A stretch of DNA of 64,000 nt from Coffea arabica. Lineage: Eukaryota; Streptophyta; Magnoliopsida; Gentianales; Rubiaceae. The notes under the pieces are model-generated. The model saw only the letters and a program-made list of their open reading frames with translations. It had not been told where the DNA came from and made no database searches. Position numbers and translations under genes: made by a program. Location of the stretch: NCBI RefSeq assembly GCF_036785885.1, contig NC_092315.1:21554026-21618025 (forward strand). The letters run 5' to 3'. Positions 49,221 to 61,512 of this stretch are shown piece after piece (positions within the stretch are counted from its first letter, which is position 1; every line of letters begins with the position of its first letter).

Positions 49221-50643
49221 TTGAGCAATTAATTAGACAAGTTGCTAATGTGTCACATGCTAATGATATAAAAGAAGATAAAAAAACTCATGCCTGTAAA
49301 GTTTCAAAGAAATTAGAATCTTGAGCAGATTCAAGATTAAATACACTTATAAAGGGTTTACTAACCTTCTAAGGAAGAAGTTTTGTGTTAATTGTTAAAT
49401 CACTTACTCTTTACCTACCAATTAAATTGCCAATAAAATTTTCACTCTTCTTTTTATTTGTTAGTAAAAATGAAACTACAAATGCTATATGTATGGTTGA
49501 TCATTTGTGCAAAGCTATTGATGTGAAAAATATATTATATAGTGAGTGAGACATACTTATAAACAATTACTTGTTAAAAAAAAGTTAGAAAAATTGTGTA
49601 TTGAGCTGGTTATGATCTTGAATTACAATTGCTAACATTGTTATCAAATTTGACTATGTCTTCCAAAAACAGTTGTACAAGACAGTTGGGAGAATTTTGC
49701 TTGAATTTCAATTCCATGTCTTAAAAAGTAATTTTGATGCCAATGAAAATATTGATTCTTTCTAAGTTTAGATTCCCTCAATTTGATAAAATATGTCTCA
49801 CCTTAATTCTTTCATTTGCAAATCACCACTTTTAATTTATTACATGAAATTAGAAATCGAGCTATTGGATTAAGTGTCATTTTGGAAAATAGGTTCTTGC
49901 ATACTCTAAAATTGTTGCATTAGCAAATTTTTATCTAAGTTTATCTCATACAAACATTTTTGTCCTGAAGGAGAGCACTTACATAAAACCAAGCAAAACC
50001 TTTTCATTGTGATCATAACATAACGAACAATCATACCGATTCACCCAAGCAACTAAGCAATTACCATAAAAAAATTGTGGTTTTACAGGTGAAAAGTGTA
50101 ATTTCAAAGCAAGAGTGCGAACCAATATCACCAAGTTGTGAACTTTTATCTTTTTAGCTTGATAGGTGTTCACCAATGTAAAATGAACTTAATTGACCTT
50201 TTATAATCAAGTGGTAGTAAAATTTTTGACATAACCTCCCAATCCATGAATTCAATATTTTAATTCATATTGTTGAAGTGTAGCAAAATAATTGCATTAG
50301 CAATCAGTTTCTTTTGTTCATATTCTGAACTAATTGAATACTAAGAGCAAGTGTTTTTTTTAATCCAATTAAACTTTTAACCACATAAGCTTGATTGTTT
50401 TCTTGTAACCAAATTTTTTGGTCAAAATTCTTGTAACCAATTAAGGTTTCAATTCTGACCAAAAGAGATTAAAATTTGTTAACCAAGAAAACCAACCAAA
50501 CTTTCTAAAAAATGTAAGTAAACAAAGAAATACATACTTTTATTTAATAAAACAAGAGCATTGTAATGGCTCTTTGGTTGTTGTTTATGAAACTCCATTT
50601 CCTTTGTATTCTTTATAAATGCACATGAAGACAATATAGTGTT
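49221..50643. other. AT-rich intergenic DNA, no gene seen
   Basis: No supported ORF, RNA gene or repeat boundary. Confidence 0.5.
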
Positions 50644-51480
50644 TGTGACGATCCCACCTCCCCCTAGGGCGTACCCCAGGGTTTAACGGACTGTCTGCCC
50701 AACTCTCGTCAGGACTTACTCACTCTCAACTTTAAGAACACAAGTTATAACTTCAAAAGGAAATGAAACAACAGTTCCAAACTTAGAATGTACATTTATG
50801 CTCAAGTCTGTCTCAATCGTTCATGCATTCCCAAATATAACAAAAGATTTAAGTTCTAGATAACTTCCAACCCTAATCGAGCACTAGCGCCAGTACAATC
50901 ACAAAAAGTCAAAAACTAGACGATGCTAGCTTGTACCAGCCTCACGCCCACGCTCGTACCCCTTGTAAGGAAAACAAAACTAATAGGTTGAGCCAAAACT
51001 TAGTGAGGTTCCAAACATCAGGCAAAAATCAAGTAGCAAGTTGACAACCGTATAAAACTTGAAATATCAAAGTAGCGAGTATAGGAGTTCATAAAAATGA
51101 GCAATAACACTTCAAATAGCAAATCATTAAATATCCAACATTTTCAGGTAAAAGGATACAGTAGTTCTTGCGAGTTAACTCTGCCATAGCTTCACCAAGT
51201 AGTAGTTGACACTCCGTCAACTTTCAAGTAGAGTAACCAGTCCAGTAGTACACCACTTAACTCCAATCTCCATTCATCATTCAAACCCCCTACTGGGCCC
51301 GAACTCCAATTTAACAGTGGTGGTAATACTCGAGCATACCAATTAGTCGAGGAGATAATACTCCATTCAACAAAGTAGTAGACCCAGGGTTCGTTATCTT
51401 ATCGACCAAGCCCTTGTCGGCTCGACTCGATTAACTAGCCACAGGGTTTTTGAAATTCCAGACAGTATCCAAGTCATACA

Positions 51481-51554
<74 letters not shown>

Positions 51555-53105
51555 GCCAATTGTAACCAGTGCACAGTAATAAGTCACATTAGGACAAGTG
51601 CGATAAAGTACACCCTTGCCCTATCAAACAAGTTAAGTCTCGTCCAAGCACATTAACAAAGCAATTCATTCAAGTAATAAGTTCAAACATGCACTTGGAA
51701 ATACTCACAATGATTTATTGCTTTCTAAAACCAAGCTCAGGTTCAACTCCCTGACTGGAGTCCAAATCTGCAATAAAATACCGTTTAACAGTTTGCAATC
51801 AATTAGGGTTTCAAAATATAGGAGTTTCGCTTAAAGAAAACCAAGTAAATAGAACTCATTTAAGTATTACTCATTTTACTTATCAAACCCTAGAAAATTC
51901 ATGCTCGCTCTTTTGGTTTTGATAAAGAAGCGTTTAAAACTTTTAAATTCGCAACTTGGTATAAGAAATTAGGAAATCGTGTTTAAAGTGGCCGTTATTT
52001 TGTCTTTGAGAAATATACACTTTTGGCAAAATTTTAACTTATAAGTCACCCACACGGTCAACTTAAGTATCCCTACATAACTAAGTCCCTGATCGATCAC
52101 AAGTCACACCCCTATTTCCACTTTCACTCACTTATCCTACGAAAGGAAAAATAGGCGGCATTTTCTTTGCGTTTACCAAAATTTTCAGCCATTTTCAAGG
52201 CCACATTTCCATCTTAAATCAGCCCAATAAATACCACAATTAATAAGATAAAAACAACTCTCAATCTAGGCTATAAAACCATCTAATTGAAGTTCATTTC
52301 TAGCATATATAATCACAATATCAAAGCTGAAAAATCTCTAATAAAGTTGGAAATTCCTAGTTAGAAGCTAAAAAGTCACAATAAAGCTACCAATCATCAC
52401 ACAAGTCCATAACCAAGCTCAATACGAACATATCATGGATGAACAACACAATTCAAGGCTGAAAATCATAAACCCTAGGCTGAAATTTCACTAATCTTCA
52501 CCAAATCTAGGTTATCATCCATAAAATTCCAAGTTTCAAGTCATCTTCACCATAACTTGCAAGAATAAGAAAGAGAAAGGAAGTTGTTCATTTTATACCT
52601 TCAACCCCTTGAAGAAAGTGAAGAAACCAAGGCTTCCTCTCCAAAAACTCTCCGCCACAAGCTTTCTTGCTTCCTTATTACTAGTTTGTTCGGTTTAGTT
52701 TTGTGATTCTAACTTAAACAAGGCAAGAATCAAGGAGAAAATGAAAGTTTTTATCTTCTCTTTTCCTCTCCAAACTCACGGCCAAGATGAAGAAAAAGTG
52801 AAGGAAAAATGGCCAAAAGAAAGATAAGAAGGAAAGAAAGTTATCTTGGTCAAACTTGCCTTGGATCATTGACACTTGGCAAGGCCAAGTTTTTCCTCTT
52901 TTTTCTTTCTTTTCTTTCCTTCCTCTTAGTCAATAATTTCGGCTGGCTTTAGGGTTAATTTAGGGAGGATTGAATGAAATAAAATCAAGGAGATTAGGGT
53001 AAGAAAGTATTGGTCAAGTGGTGTACTCAACTAGTAACAAACGGCGCACGTCGATTCAAGCCTACTTCCTTAATTCTCTTGTACTTTTGTTTTAACTTAT
53101 GATAC
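50644..53105 (+). mobile_element. LTR-retrotransposon LTR copy 1 (probably solo), non-coding
   Basis: Begins TGTGACGATCCCACCTCCCC and shares with copy 2 the ordered blocks CCCTAGGGC, CCAACTCTCGTCAG, CCCCCTACYGGGCCCGAAC, GACACTCCGT and CGATAAAGTACACCC. A (TA)n microsatellite is inside it. No gag/pol ORF and no adjacent PBS is seen, so a solo LTR or large non-coding derivative is most likely. The right end is taken as the start of copy 2. Confidence 0.65.
51480..51551. repeat. (TA)n microsatellite, about 70 bp
   Basis: A nearly pure TA dinucleotide run inside LTR copy 1. Confidence 0.98.
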
Positions 53106-56020
53106 TGTGACGCCCCCATCTCTCCCTAGGGCAAACCCTAGGGTATCAGTGAGGCGCCTGTCCAACTCTCGTCAGAACTCATGTACTCAATCAAGTTTAA
53201 TAAAGAACTACAAGTTAACCATTGATTTATAATAAAGAAATACTTCGAATATACAAATCCAAAACTCTCAAGGCTACCATGTATAATTACAATTCAAATA
53301 CCCAAGTATAACAAAATTTACACTTTAAAAGTCTCCAATTTCATATAAAAGGTATACTAGCTTCCACAAAAAATCGTTAGTCTAGAATCACCAACTTTCA
53401 CCTCTAAGTCCTGTTAAGGTAAACAAAATTAAAGGGATGAGCTAACGCTCAGTGAGGCCAAGAAAATCAAGCAAGTAAGCAAGTAGTACAAATTAAATTA
53501 AATATTACACTTAAAACGATTTAACATAAAATTTCATTTTAGTGCGCAAAAATAGGAAGTAAAACACACGTAAAAGGATACAGGAGCTCTCAGGAGCTAT
53601 ATCCACACTGCTTCACCGATAATCTTGATCCACAATTTTCAAGTGCTGACACTCCGTTAACTGAGCAAGTAACAAGTCCGTAGAACTCCACTTTTCACCT
53701 ATTTCCGTCCACCGTTACACCCCCTACCGGGCCCGAACGTCAAATAAGTTTTTGATATTACTCGAGTATATCCAAGCAAGTCATGTATATGAGCCCAAGG
53801 TTCACCAAGCTCCTCAACCAAGCCCTTGCTGGCTTGAGTTGAATGGTTAGCCATTGGGTTTTAGGCGTCCCCACGAGTATAAGTGGTCGATGAGACAATG
53901 CTCCAATCGACTTAATATCGGTTATAGTACTGAGTCGGGATGAGAGGCACCTCCCACCCGAATAGGGTGTGGTACATGCTGCCGCTCAGTACTCACGATT
54001 ACAAACATGTTCAAGTACAAGTTCATATTTCAAGTAACAAGTATTCAAGAGGGAGAGGACAAGGGCGATAAAGTACACCCTCGTCTCGGCAAGTTCACGA
54101 ATCATAACAATTTCACATAACACTTGTACAAATATCATTTCAATCATAGTACATGAAACATGCACTTGACACTCACCAATTCCTAAAAGCAAGCGAGCAA
54201 ATAACTCCTTTAATTGTCCGCACCGGGATTCCTTTTGAAATCCTCTTGAACACCTGAGAAAATATCAACCAGCCATCACTAAATGCAAACCACTTTTAGA
54301 CCAATTTCTCCCTTAATCCATCACTCACGCATACACTAAGTCACTTAGAATACAAGGGAGAAAATTCATTTGTTTAGGCAACCAAGAAAACGCATCAAGA
54401 GAGGCTTAATCCTTTGGAAACCAAGATTCAAAATGAAGGTCTAAGTTACAAGAAACCTTGTATCCATCCATGAAATCAAACTTAAAATGGATTAACAATC
54501 TCAAAGGAAAGTTGGAAGTTCTTAAGAAGGGCATTTTGTTTGAAACCAGAAAATTCCAGCTTTGCGCGACAATATTTGAAAAATCACATCTTGAGTTTCG
54601 TAAGTCCAAAATTTGGAAAATTTATACCGTTGGAAACTAGAGTCAATGTACTTAAACTTTTTAGTAGACACTTTTTCCAGATTCAAATAAAAAATCATTC
54701 AAATCTCAGCTCCAACTTGCTGCTTCATTAAAACAGGGTAAAATAGTCTCGATTTTCAGTGAAATTTGAAAATTTAGCAAAATTCATAGGAACGGAATTA
54801 GCCTCTAAAATTAATAACACTTAAAGAACTTCAAGTCTAGTTTCAAATGCAATAAATGGAACTCAATTCGGATGTTTCTACACCAAGATACAATAGTTTC
54901 ATGAAAGCTGATTTTTGAAACCTGGTTCACTGATTTCCAGCCTTGGAGCATCGACACCGTTTCGAGATCATGTCATAACTAAAGCTACACAAGTCCAAAT
55001 TTGGTGTGGTTTATGGAGTTGAAAACTACATTCAAAGTACTAAAAATCATTTGAAGAAATGATCTTCAAATTCATTTCACAAGAGGAGTGAAAATAAGCT
55101 ACAAGATGCAGCTGTGCAGGTCTCTCGGGTAAAATAGTAGGAGCAAATCAGTCAACTTTGCCGGTTCACTACGGCTCATAGAAAACGAATTAACAGGGGT
55201 ATTTTATACCGTTGGAAAGCCCTCAGAGTCTAGTTTCAAATACCACAAACAGTACTTGATTTTGACTCTTAGAAAAAAATTTATATGCAGTTATAGATAC
55301 TCTGGTCGGCTGTCCTGGGCAACATTTTCCAGATTTGCTTCTCTTCTCTAAACTCAACTTTTACCCAATTAAATGAAATGATTTTTGAGAGATAAATTTC
55401 ACACACACAATCCAACATATAACAAGCATTTTTGCAGTCATTTGAACAACAAATTTTGAAATTAAACCAAGGGAAATAAATCAGTAAAATTCTGACAGCA
55501 CCTTCTCTCTCTCTTCAAATTTTCTCTCCAATATTCAAGCCCAAATCAAGCTAGAAATCACAAAAATAACAACCAAACAAACAAGAATCGTCAAGTCCAC
55601 TACCTAATCATCCACCTCAAGGCATCTACCTAAGTATAAATCAAGAAAATAAGGGTTTCCTCAAGTCATTTAACCTTGCTTTGGTTAGGGTTTCAAATAT
55701 CCTTGCATATCAACCCAAAATCACTACTAACTCTTGTATAAACTAAAGATAAAGGAAAGTGAAGCTTGTTACCTCTCCAAAGCTTCTTCAACCCTAGTTA
55801 GAGCCAAGTTTTTCACCACCAATCCACCAAGAAATCACCAGAAGGTAGGAGCTTTCTTTTAGCTAGATCAACTTCCAAAAGTTTGAAAGTGTTGGATGAA
55901 TTCTTGGAGCAAGATTTGTGGTTGGAGTTTTGAGTTTTCTTCTCCTTTTTTGAGCTTCAAGTGTTCGGCCAAATGAGAGAGAAAAGGAGTCTGCATCCAA
56001 GCTGTTGGCAATATAGCTCA
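53106..56020 (+). mobile_element. LTR copy 2, same family as copy 1, diverged
   Basis: Begins TGTGACGCCCCCATCTCTCC, with CCAACTCTCGTCAG, CCTACCGGGCCCGAACG and GCGATAAAGTACACCC in the same order as copy 1. It contains two copies of a TTTATACCGTTGGAAA motif (about 54624 and 55204). The right end is approximate. No coding region is supported. Confidence 0.6.
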
Positions 56021-56900
56021 CACTCAATTATTAAACTAATTCACACTTAAACCAATAAGTATAAGTGTCTATTTTGGAGTGGAATGATTGGAAAATATTT
56101 TACCGAAGAGAGTTTTTAATTAAACTACTTATTAAGTGCTTAATGATTGCTTTCTTATAAATCTAAAAGATATGGATTACAACATTATAAATAGAAACCA
56201 ATAAGTGTAAATGTCTATTTTGGAGTGTGGTGATTGGAAAGTATTTTACCAAATAGAGCTTTTAATTAAAGTACTTATTAAGTGCTTAATGATATTGTTT
56301 GGTTACATATGTGTTTAAGTGCTTTTTGCATTTGATGAGGTGAAATATTAAATTTTTTGAAATACAATTATCTCTTCATTCAGTTTAAAGTTTATGATAA
56401 TTAGTCAAAATACATTTTATGTTTTCATAAGTAAAAGTTACTTTAAAACACCAATCTTAAGCTTATGCTAGAAATTCTTTTGAGACCAAAAGCTTCATGT
56501 AAATCTAGAATGGTCATACCAAACACTTTACAAATATTGCTATCACATAAAGTTACAAAAACACAACACCTCTAGGCAGGCTCTAAGTCTTCTTGAATAG
56601 TTGAATGGCTCTCTTTGTGAGGACTCAAAAATTATTTTATATTTTTCTTATAATTTTCCTTATTTGTGAATAAGCTAATTTATCTTTTCTTTTGGTTAAA
56701 TTCACTTGCCTTAATTTCTTAAATACTTTAACGATTGAGTCAAGAGTTTTATCTTATCTTTTATAATTAGGTGCATGTTATGTCTCGTAGTGCATTGTGG
56801 TAGTATAATCAATTAGTGAGATATGTGCAATAAATTTGGACTAGAGGAAATTTTGTGCAAAAGACATTAAGTGATAAGAGGTGTTAAGAAAGGATTGGAG
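56021..56900. other. AT-rich junction DNA, no gene seen
   Basis: Contains a short internal repeat (TAAGTGTCTATTTTGGAGTG near 56060, and TAAATGTCTATTTTGGAGTG near 56208). No ORF is supported. Confidence 0.45.
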
Positions 56901-59481
56901 GGACAGTAGATATTTGAAGCTGTAGAGACAATTGGATAGATATGGCTTGGATTCTTGCCAAGTGTCACTCATCCACTCAACTTTGACCAAAGACTAAACT
57001 TGATAATTATCCAATTAAGCTTCCATTCATCACATTTTCTTCTTCTTTTCTCCTTACTTGACCGGTTCTAGAAAGAAGAGAGGTGAGAGGTATTTCTTCT
57101 TCATTTTCTAGCCAAGAGAGTAGGAAAAACATTTGAGGGCAAGCTGAGAAATTTCTCTTGTTCTACCATTATTCCAGTCGAGAGAAAGAGAGAGTTGAGA
57201 AACTAAGAGAAAACTTGAAGCTTCCATCCTTCTACAACTGTTGAACACCAGCCAAAAAACAACAAACAACTGGCAACTCATCCTAGCTAAGAGTCTTGGG
57301 GTAGAAAGAGAGAATCATCTTCTTGTCTGGTCAGCTGAAAGGGAAAATAAAAGGGGAAAGAGTCTTGCCTTGTTTCAATTCTAGCCAAGAGGGAGAAAGC
57401 TTGAAATCCTTGCCCCTTCTTCCTTGTCTTGCAGCCGAGAGTGAGAGAGAGAGGAAAAGGGTTGAGAGTTGCTAGTCTTGATTCTTCAATTTCTAGCTTC
57501 AATTTCTTGAGAAAAAAGAGGTAAAAAGGGCTATAAATCTTTCCTTATTCCGTGCCATTTTAAACTTTAAGGATGTAAGTTGAGTTTGAGCAGAAAAGAG
57601 TGAGTTTTGGTGAAGAAAAGTTTCAATTTTCTTGTTGGAAACTCTGCTTAGCTGATGACAGCTTTATTGTGGTAGTTGATGACAGATTTTGTGAAGTTTT
57701 TAGTAAAATGCTTGACTGAAATAAGTAAGCACTAGAAACAGATTTTGCTGATTGCTTCATTTTATGTTGGATATATTATATGTTGTGTATTTGGTATTTT
57801 CAAACAAGTTAAAGCTTGGAACTTCGGGTGACAGTCAGCTCTGGGCAGTTTTAGTAAAATGATCATAATTTAGTGTAGAAAAATCGAATCTGAGTGCCGT
57901 CAATTGCGTTTGAAACTAGACTCAGAAAGCTTTCTAACGGTATAAAATTTGAGCTATGGTTCATTTTATATATGCACCAGAAAATTGGAAAACTTGATTG
58001 AAAATTCTGCCCTACACAAGTAAAAATTGAAATGTTGTAGTAGTTTGCAGCTCAATTTGGACCAATTTATGAACTAAATCTCTTTGAAGTGTCTTCTAAA
58101 GATTGTTGTGCCTCGAGTCTAGTTTTTAACGAGGCAAGTTGTATGATTTTTTGATAGTTATAATTAAAGTTATGATTTTTCAAAGGAATGATGCTCGCTG
58201 AAAACTTCTAGTTCCAAAGGCATTCAAGTGCTATGAATTTCAACTTTCCTTGCTGAAATTTCATGAATTTAAACTCATGACAAATAGCTTTGATTATGAT
58301 TGTATACTTGTAAGATTGATGGATTTCTTTGCTAACAACTTATGCTATATGTTTCTTTCTATGCCGGATGTGAAAGGTATTATGAGTTTGGTATTTTGAA
58401 CAAGTGAAAAGTTGGATCTGGATAAAAGTTTTGAAATGTATGCTAGAAATTGTGTTTGGCCGAGGGAGAGAAAGAAAGGATTTTCATGTCTATTTTCAAA
58501 ATTTCGTGATGACCTTGGATAAATTTGTTCTATATATTATATAGGACTTCACTCTCACATATATGTGTGTTTGTTGAGCAGAAACTAAGTCTTTTAAGTG
58601 GAAAGAAACTCATCTTTCGAACTCCTTTTCTTGATGGTACACTTCTAGTTTTGGAACCCAGAGAAGGGATGAAATTTTGTCCAATTTTCTTCAAATCCAT
58701 TGGCCATAATCGATCTCTTTTGCTCTGTATACCACTGGTAACTATTGATCTAACTTGCATGTGGTTTTTCCCTTGTTTCAAACACGAAAATCTTATGATT
58801 TTTTGAATGAGTTTTGGAAGTTGACATGTCTCAAATGTGGTAGTTTGAAATTGTGAACTTTTGATATATTCTTTTGGTCTCAGGACTTGAAAGTGGACGA
58901 GAACATGAGCCCGGTACTGAAATGTGAAGTTTTTATTATATGGGTGAGTGTTCTAACTGTATGTTTGAACCATGTGATGTATTTCATTGATATTGTCATA
59001 TATCTTGAACTATAAATGAATAGGCGAGTGTGTACTTTATCGCACTTGATCCAATTTGACTGAACTCTTGTTCTATTGTTACAAGTGAAATGTTTATAAG
59101 TGAACTAGTATTCATGTGCATGGCTTGAAAGTAATGGCCTGGATCCTAAATCCCATCGGCTAGTTAGTTGAATCGAGCCAACAAGAGATTGGTCGAGAAG
59201 ATTGACAAATCATGGGTACTATTTATTGTTTATTCCACTGCTTAATCCATTGGATGCATCTTTTGGAATTGGTATACTTGAGTATTACCACCCACTGTTT
59301 TAATGTTTTTGGATTTCAGGGCCGGTAGGGGGTTGATTGGTGGACGAAAATTAGAGTTAAGTGGTGCTCTACTGGACTTATTATAATTCCATGATTGACG
59401 AAGTGTCAACAGATCCTGGACAAACTGCTATGGAACCTGCTCCTGAGAGCATACTATATCCTTTTACGTGAATGTGTTATT

Positions 59482-59526
59482 TACTTTACATTGTTAAATG
59501 AGTTATCTGGATAACAATGTACAGTA
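59482..59526. repeat. Hairpin: 15-bp arms, one mismatch
   Basis: TACTTTACATTGTTA and TAACAATGTACAGTA around a 15-nt loop, within LTR copy 3. Confidence 0.8.
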
Positions 59527-59537
59527 AACAACAATTT

Positions 59538-59640
59538 ACTAGTACTATTCTTGTCTCTCTCATACCCGGCTTCTAGCTCATCCCTTTATTTGTTTTCCTT
59601 AACAAGGTGCGGGGATGAGAGAGACAAGAATAGTACTAGT
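59538..59640. repeat. Perfect 26-bp inverted repeat with 51-bp loop
   Basis: The arm at 59538-59563 (starts ACTAGTACTATTC, ends CTCTCTCAT) is exactly reverse-complementary to 59615-59640. The loop matches the block around GTTAAGGWAAACAAA...GGGATGAGCTA that is conserved in LTR copies 1 and 2. Confidence 0.95.
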
Positions 59641-59904
59641 CGTAATAAGAAATCTTAAATTTGTATTTGGCCGGCATTGTATTATGGTACTAGTTGTTCA
59701 AGTTCTTATCTTTTGGTTTGTACTTTGGTTTGTATATTTGGACGATTTGTAGCATGTAAATGTTATATTGAAGAATTTTAGTGCTATTGATTTGGTATCC
59801 AACGAATAGTGAGTTTGAAAGTTGTAGTCCTCATTTTATTATTTAGTAAATTGATTGAACTGCTTGTATTTAAAAATAGATCTAGAAAACTCGTATCCCT
59901 GTGC

Positions 59905-61512
59905 ATGGCGGATCCTAAGCCACCAGATCTGGGTGGTGGCAATGCCAGAAGCTTCGCGGCGGTTGTGGCGGGCAGATCAGCTGCTGCAGTGGTTGATGAA
60001 GGCATCGGCGAAATTTCACTTTACCGTGGGGAACCTGCACTCCGTCTCTCACGGCAGGAGATGATCACCTTGGCTGCGCCTTATCGGAATGCTCTGGTGG
60101 GGAGGTTCCCGACTTTCAGGCCCTCAATGGAAGTTGTACGCAAGTTCTTTATTTCCCTCGGCCTAAAGGGGGAGTGTGCCGTGGGACTGCTGGACCATCG
60201 CCACATTCTCATCAGACCGGTCTTGGAAGAGGACTACACCAGATTGTTTTTGCACCGAACATGGTTCATCCAAAACGCACCAATGGTTGTAGCAAAATGG
60301 ACGCTAGATTTCAAGAGTAACCAGGAGCCTTCGATTGTTCCGATCTGGGTTGCGTTTCCTGGGCTGCCTATTCCTTTCTTTGGGAAAAACCAGATTATCA
60401 AACTGGCGGCCACGCTTGGGCGCGTCCTCAAAGTGGATTCGGCAACCTCAGATTTGCGCAGGCCGTCTGTGGCAAGGGTTCTGGTGGAGATGGATGTATC
60501 CAGAGAGCCGGCAAAGCGGGTCTACATAGGGGATGATGACTACGGCTTTTGGCAACCGGTAGAGGTGTAGAACTGGCCAGCATTCTGCAAGTTTTGTGAT
60601 CGTGTGGGTCATCTGGAGGATGTATGCTTCAAGAAAAACCCGGGCTTGAAACCATCTGGAAGCAACCGCGAGAACCCACGCCGGAAGGGAAAGCGACCAG
60701 AGGCAACAACTCGGCAGCTATATCTGGAAGAAGGACGGGACAATGGCAAGGGAGTAGCAGACCCAATTCAGGACGGAGAGTTGCAGGAGCATCTGGGCAA
60801 TTCTGATGGGCAGGGAAAGACTATGGACATCCGCACACCTGACGCCGAGACTGAGGCGTTCGGGCAGGTCATTCCCACAAACGTTCGATCTTGAGGGGAG
60901 GAAGCGGGCGACAAGGACAACGACAACGATAATGGGATGCCACCACTGCTGTCGGCGGTGGCCGAGATGGAGTGTCACATGCAGCAGCCTGCTGAGATCC
61001 AGTATGCTGCTTCGGAGATGCAGACGGCAGTGGCCCAGAAGGAGACGTGGGCGACTGCTGAAAACTTGTGCGCTGGTCCAGAACCACGCATGCAGAGGGA
61101 GGAAACCAGGCCTGGTGCGGCTGCAGCTGTGCAGTCGCGGGCTGTTGCTGATATTGGGGAACTCACGGTAGAGCTTACATGCGAGTCCAGTCAGGTAGCC
61201 GAGTTGGGGAATGCAAGTAAAGGGGTAGCAGCTAGGGACCAGAAACGGCATTCTACTGATCTGCGTGGGGAGCCCCGGGGGTCAGTGAGTGAAGGGGAGG
61301 AGGAAGAGGAGACGGATAGCCTAGCTTCGGGACGTCATACGTGCATGGGGGACACCGTGCTCAGGTTGAATATTAACCAGTCCAGAGTGGTGGATCACGG
61401 TAACAAGCAGACAAAAAAGAAAGGGGTGCGGGTTCCGGGCTCGTCGGACAGGCAGCTTCGGTCTGCGGTAATGCACTCTCAAAATTCTTCTCAACCTTTA
61501 CCCCATGATTAA
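59905..61512 (+). pseudogene. LINE ORF1: DUF4283 domain plus CCHC zinc knuckle, two internal stops
   Basis: One reading frame from MADPKPPDLGGGNARSFAAV to SQPLPHD. It contains a DUF4283-like domain (LVGRFPTFRPS, GLLDHRHILIRP, WTLDFKSNQEPS, WVAFPGLPIPFF) and then a zinc knuckle CKFCDRVGHLEDVC near 60590. TAG at 60568 and TGA at 60892 interrupt it. This RNA-binding gag-like protein normally packages LINE RNA. An upstream in-frame ATG at 59809 extends into non-conserved sequence, so I prefer 59905. Confidence 0.85.

Larger units (their letters stand above)
56901..59790 (-). mobile_element. LTR copy 3, inverted, 5' part truncated or replaced
   Basis: Reverse-complement matches to copies 1 and 2 include GTGCGATAAAGTACACAC, GGGCCGGTAGGGGG (= CCCCCTACCGGCCC), TTTTACGTGAATG, ACGAAGTGTCAAC and a TTTATACCGTTAGAAA motif (about 57940, as TTTCTAACGGTATAAA). 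The expected TGTGACG start is absent at the right, where the LINE begins. No ORF. Confidence 0.6.

Noticed and set aside
50644..53105. A complete LTR retrotransposon with copies 1 and 2 as its two LTRs
   Set aside because: The copies abut with no internal domain or PBS between them, and they are too diverged to be sister LTRs.
59809..59904. N-terminal extension of LINE ORF1 from the upstream ATG
   Set aside because: The residues are AT-rich LTR-flank translations; MADPKPPDL at 59905 marks the composition change and the usual LINE ORF1 start.
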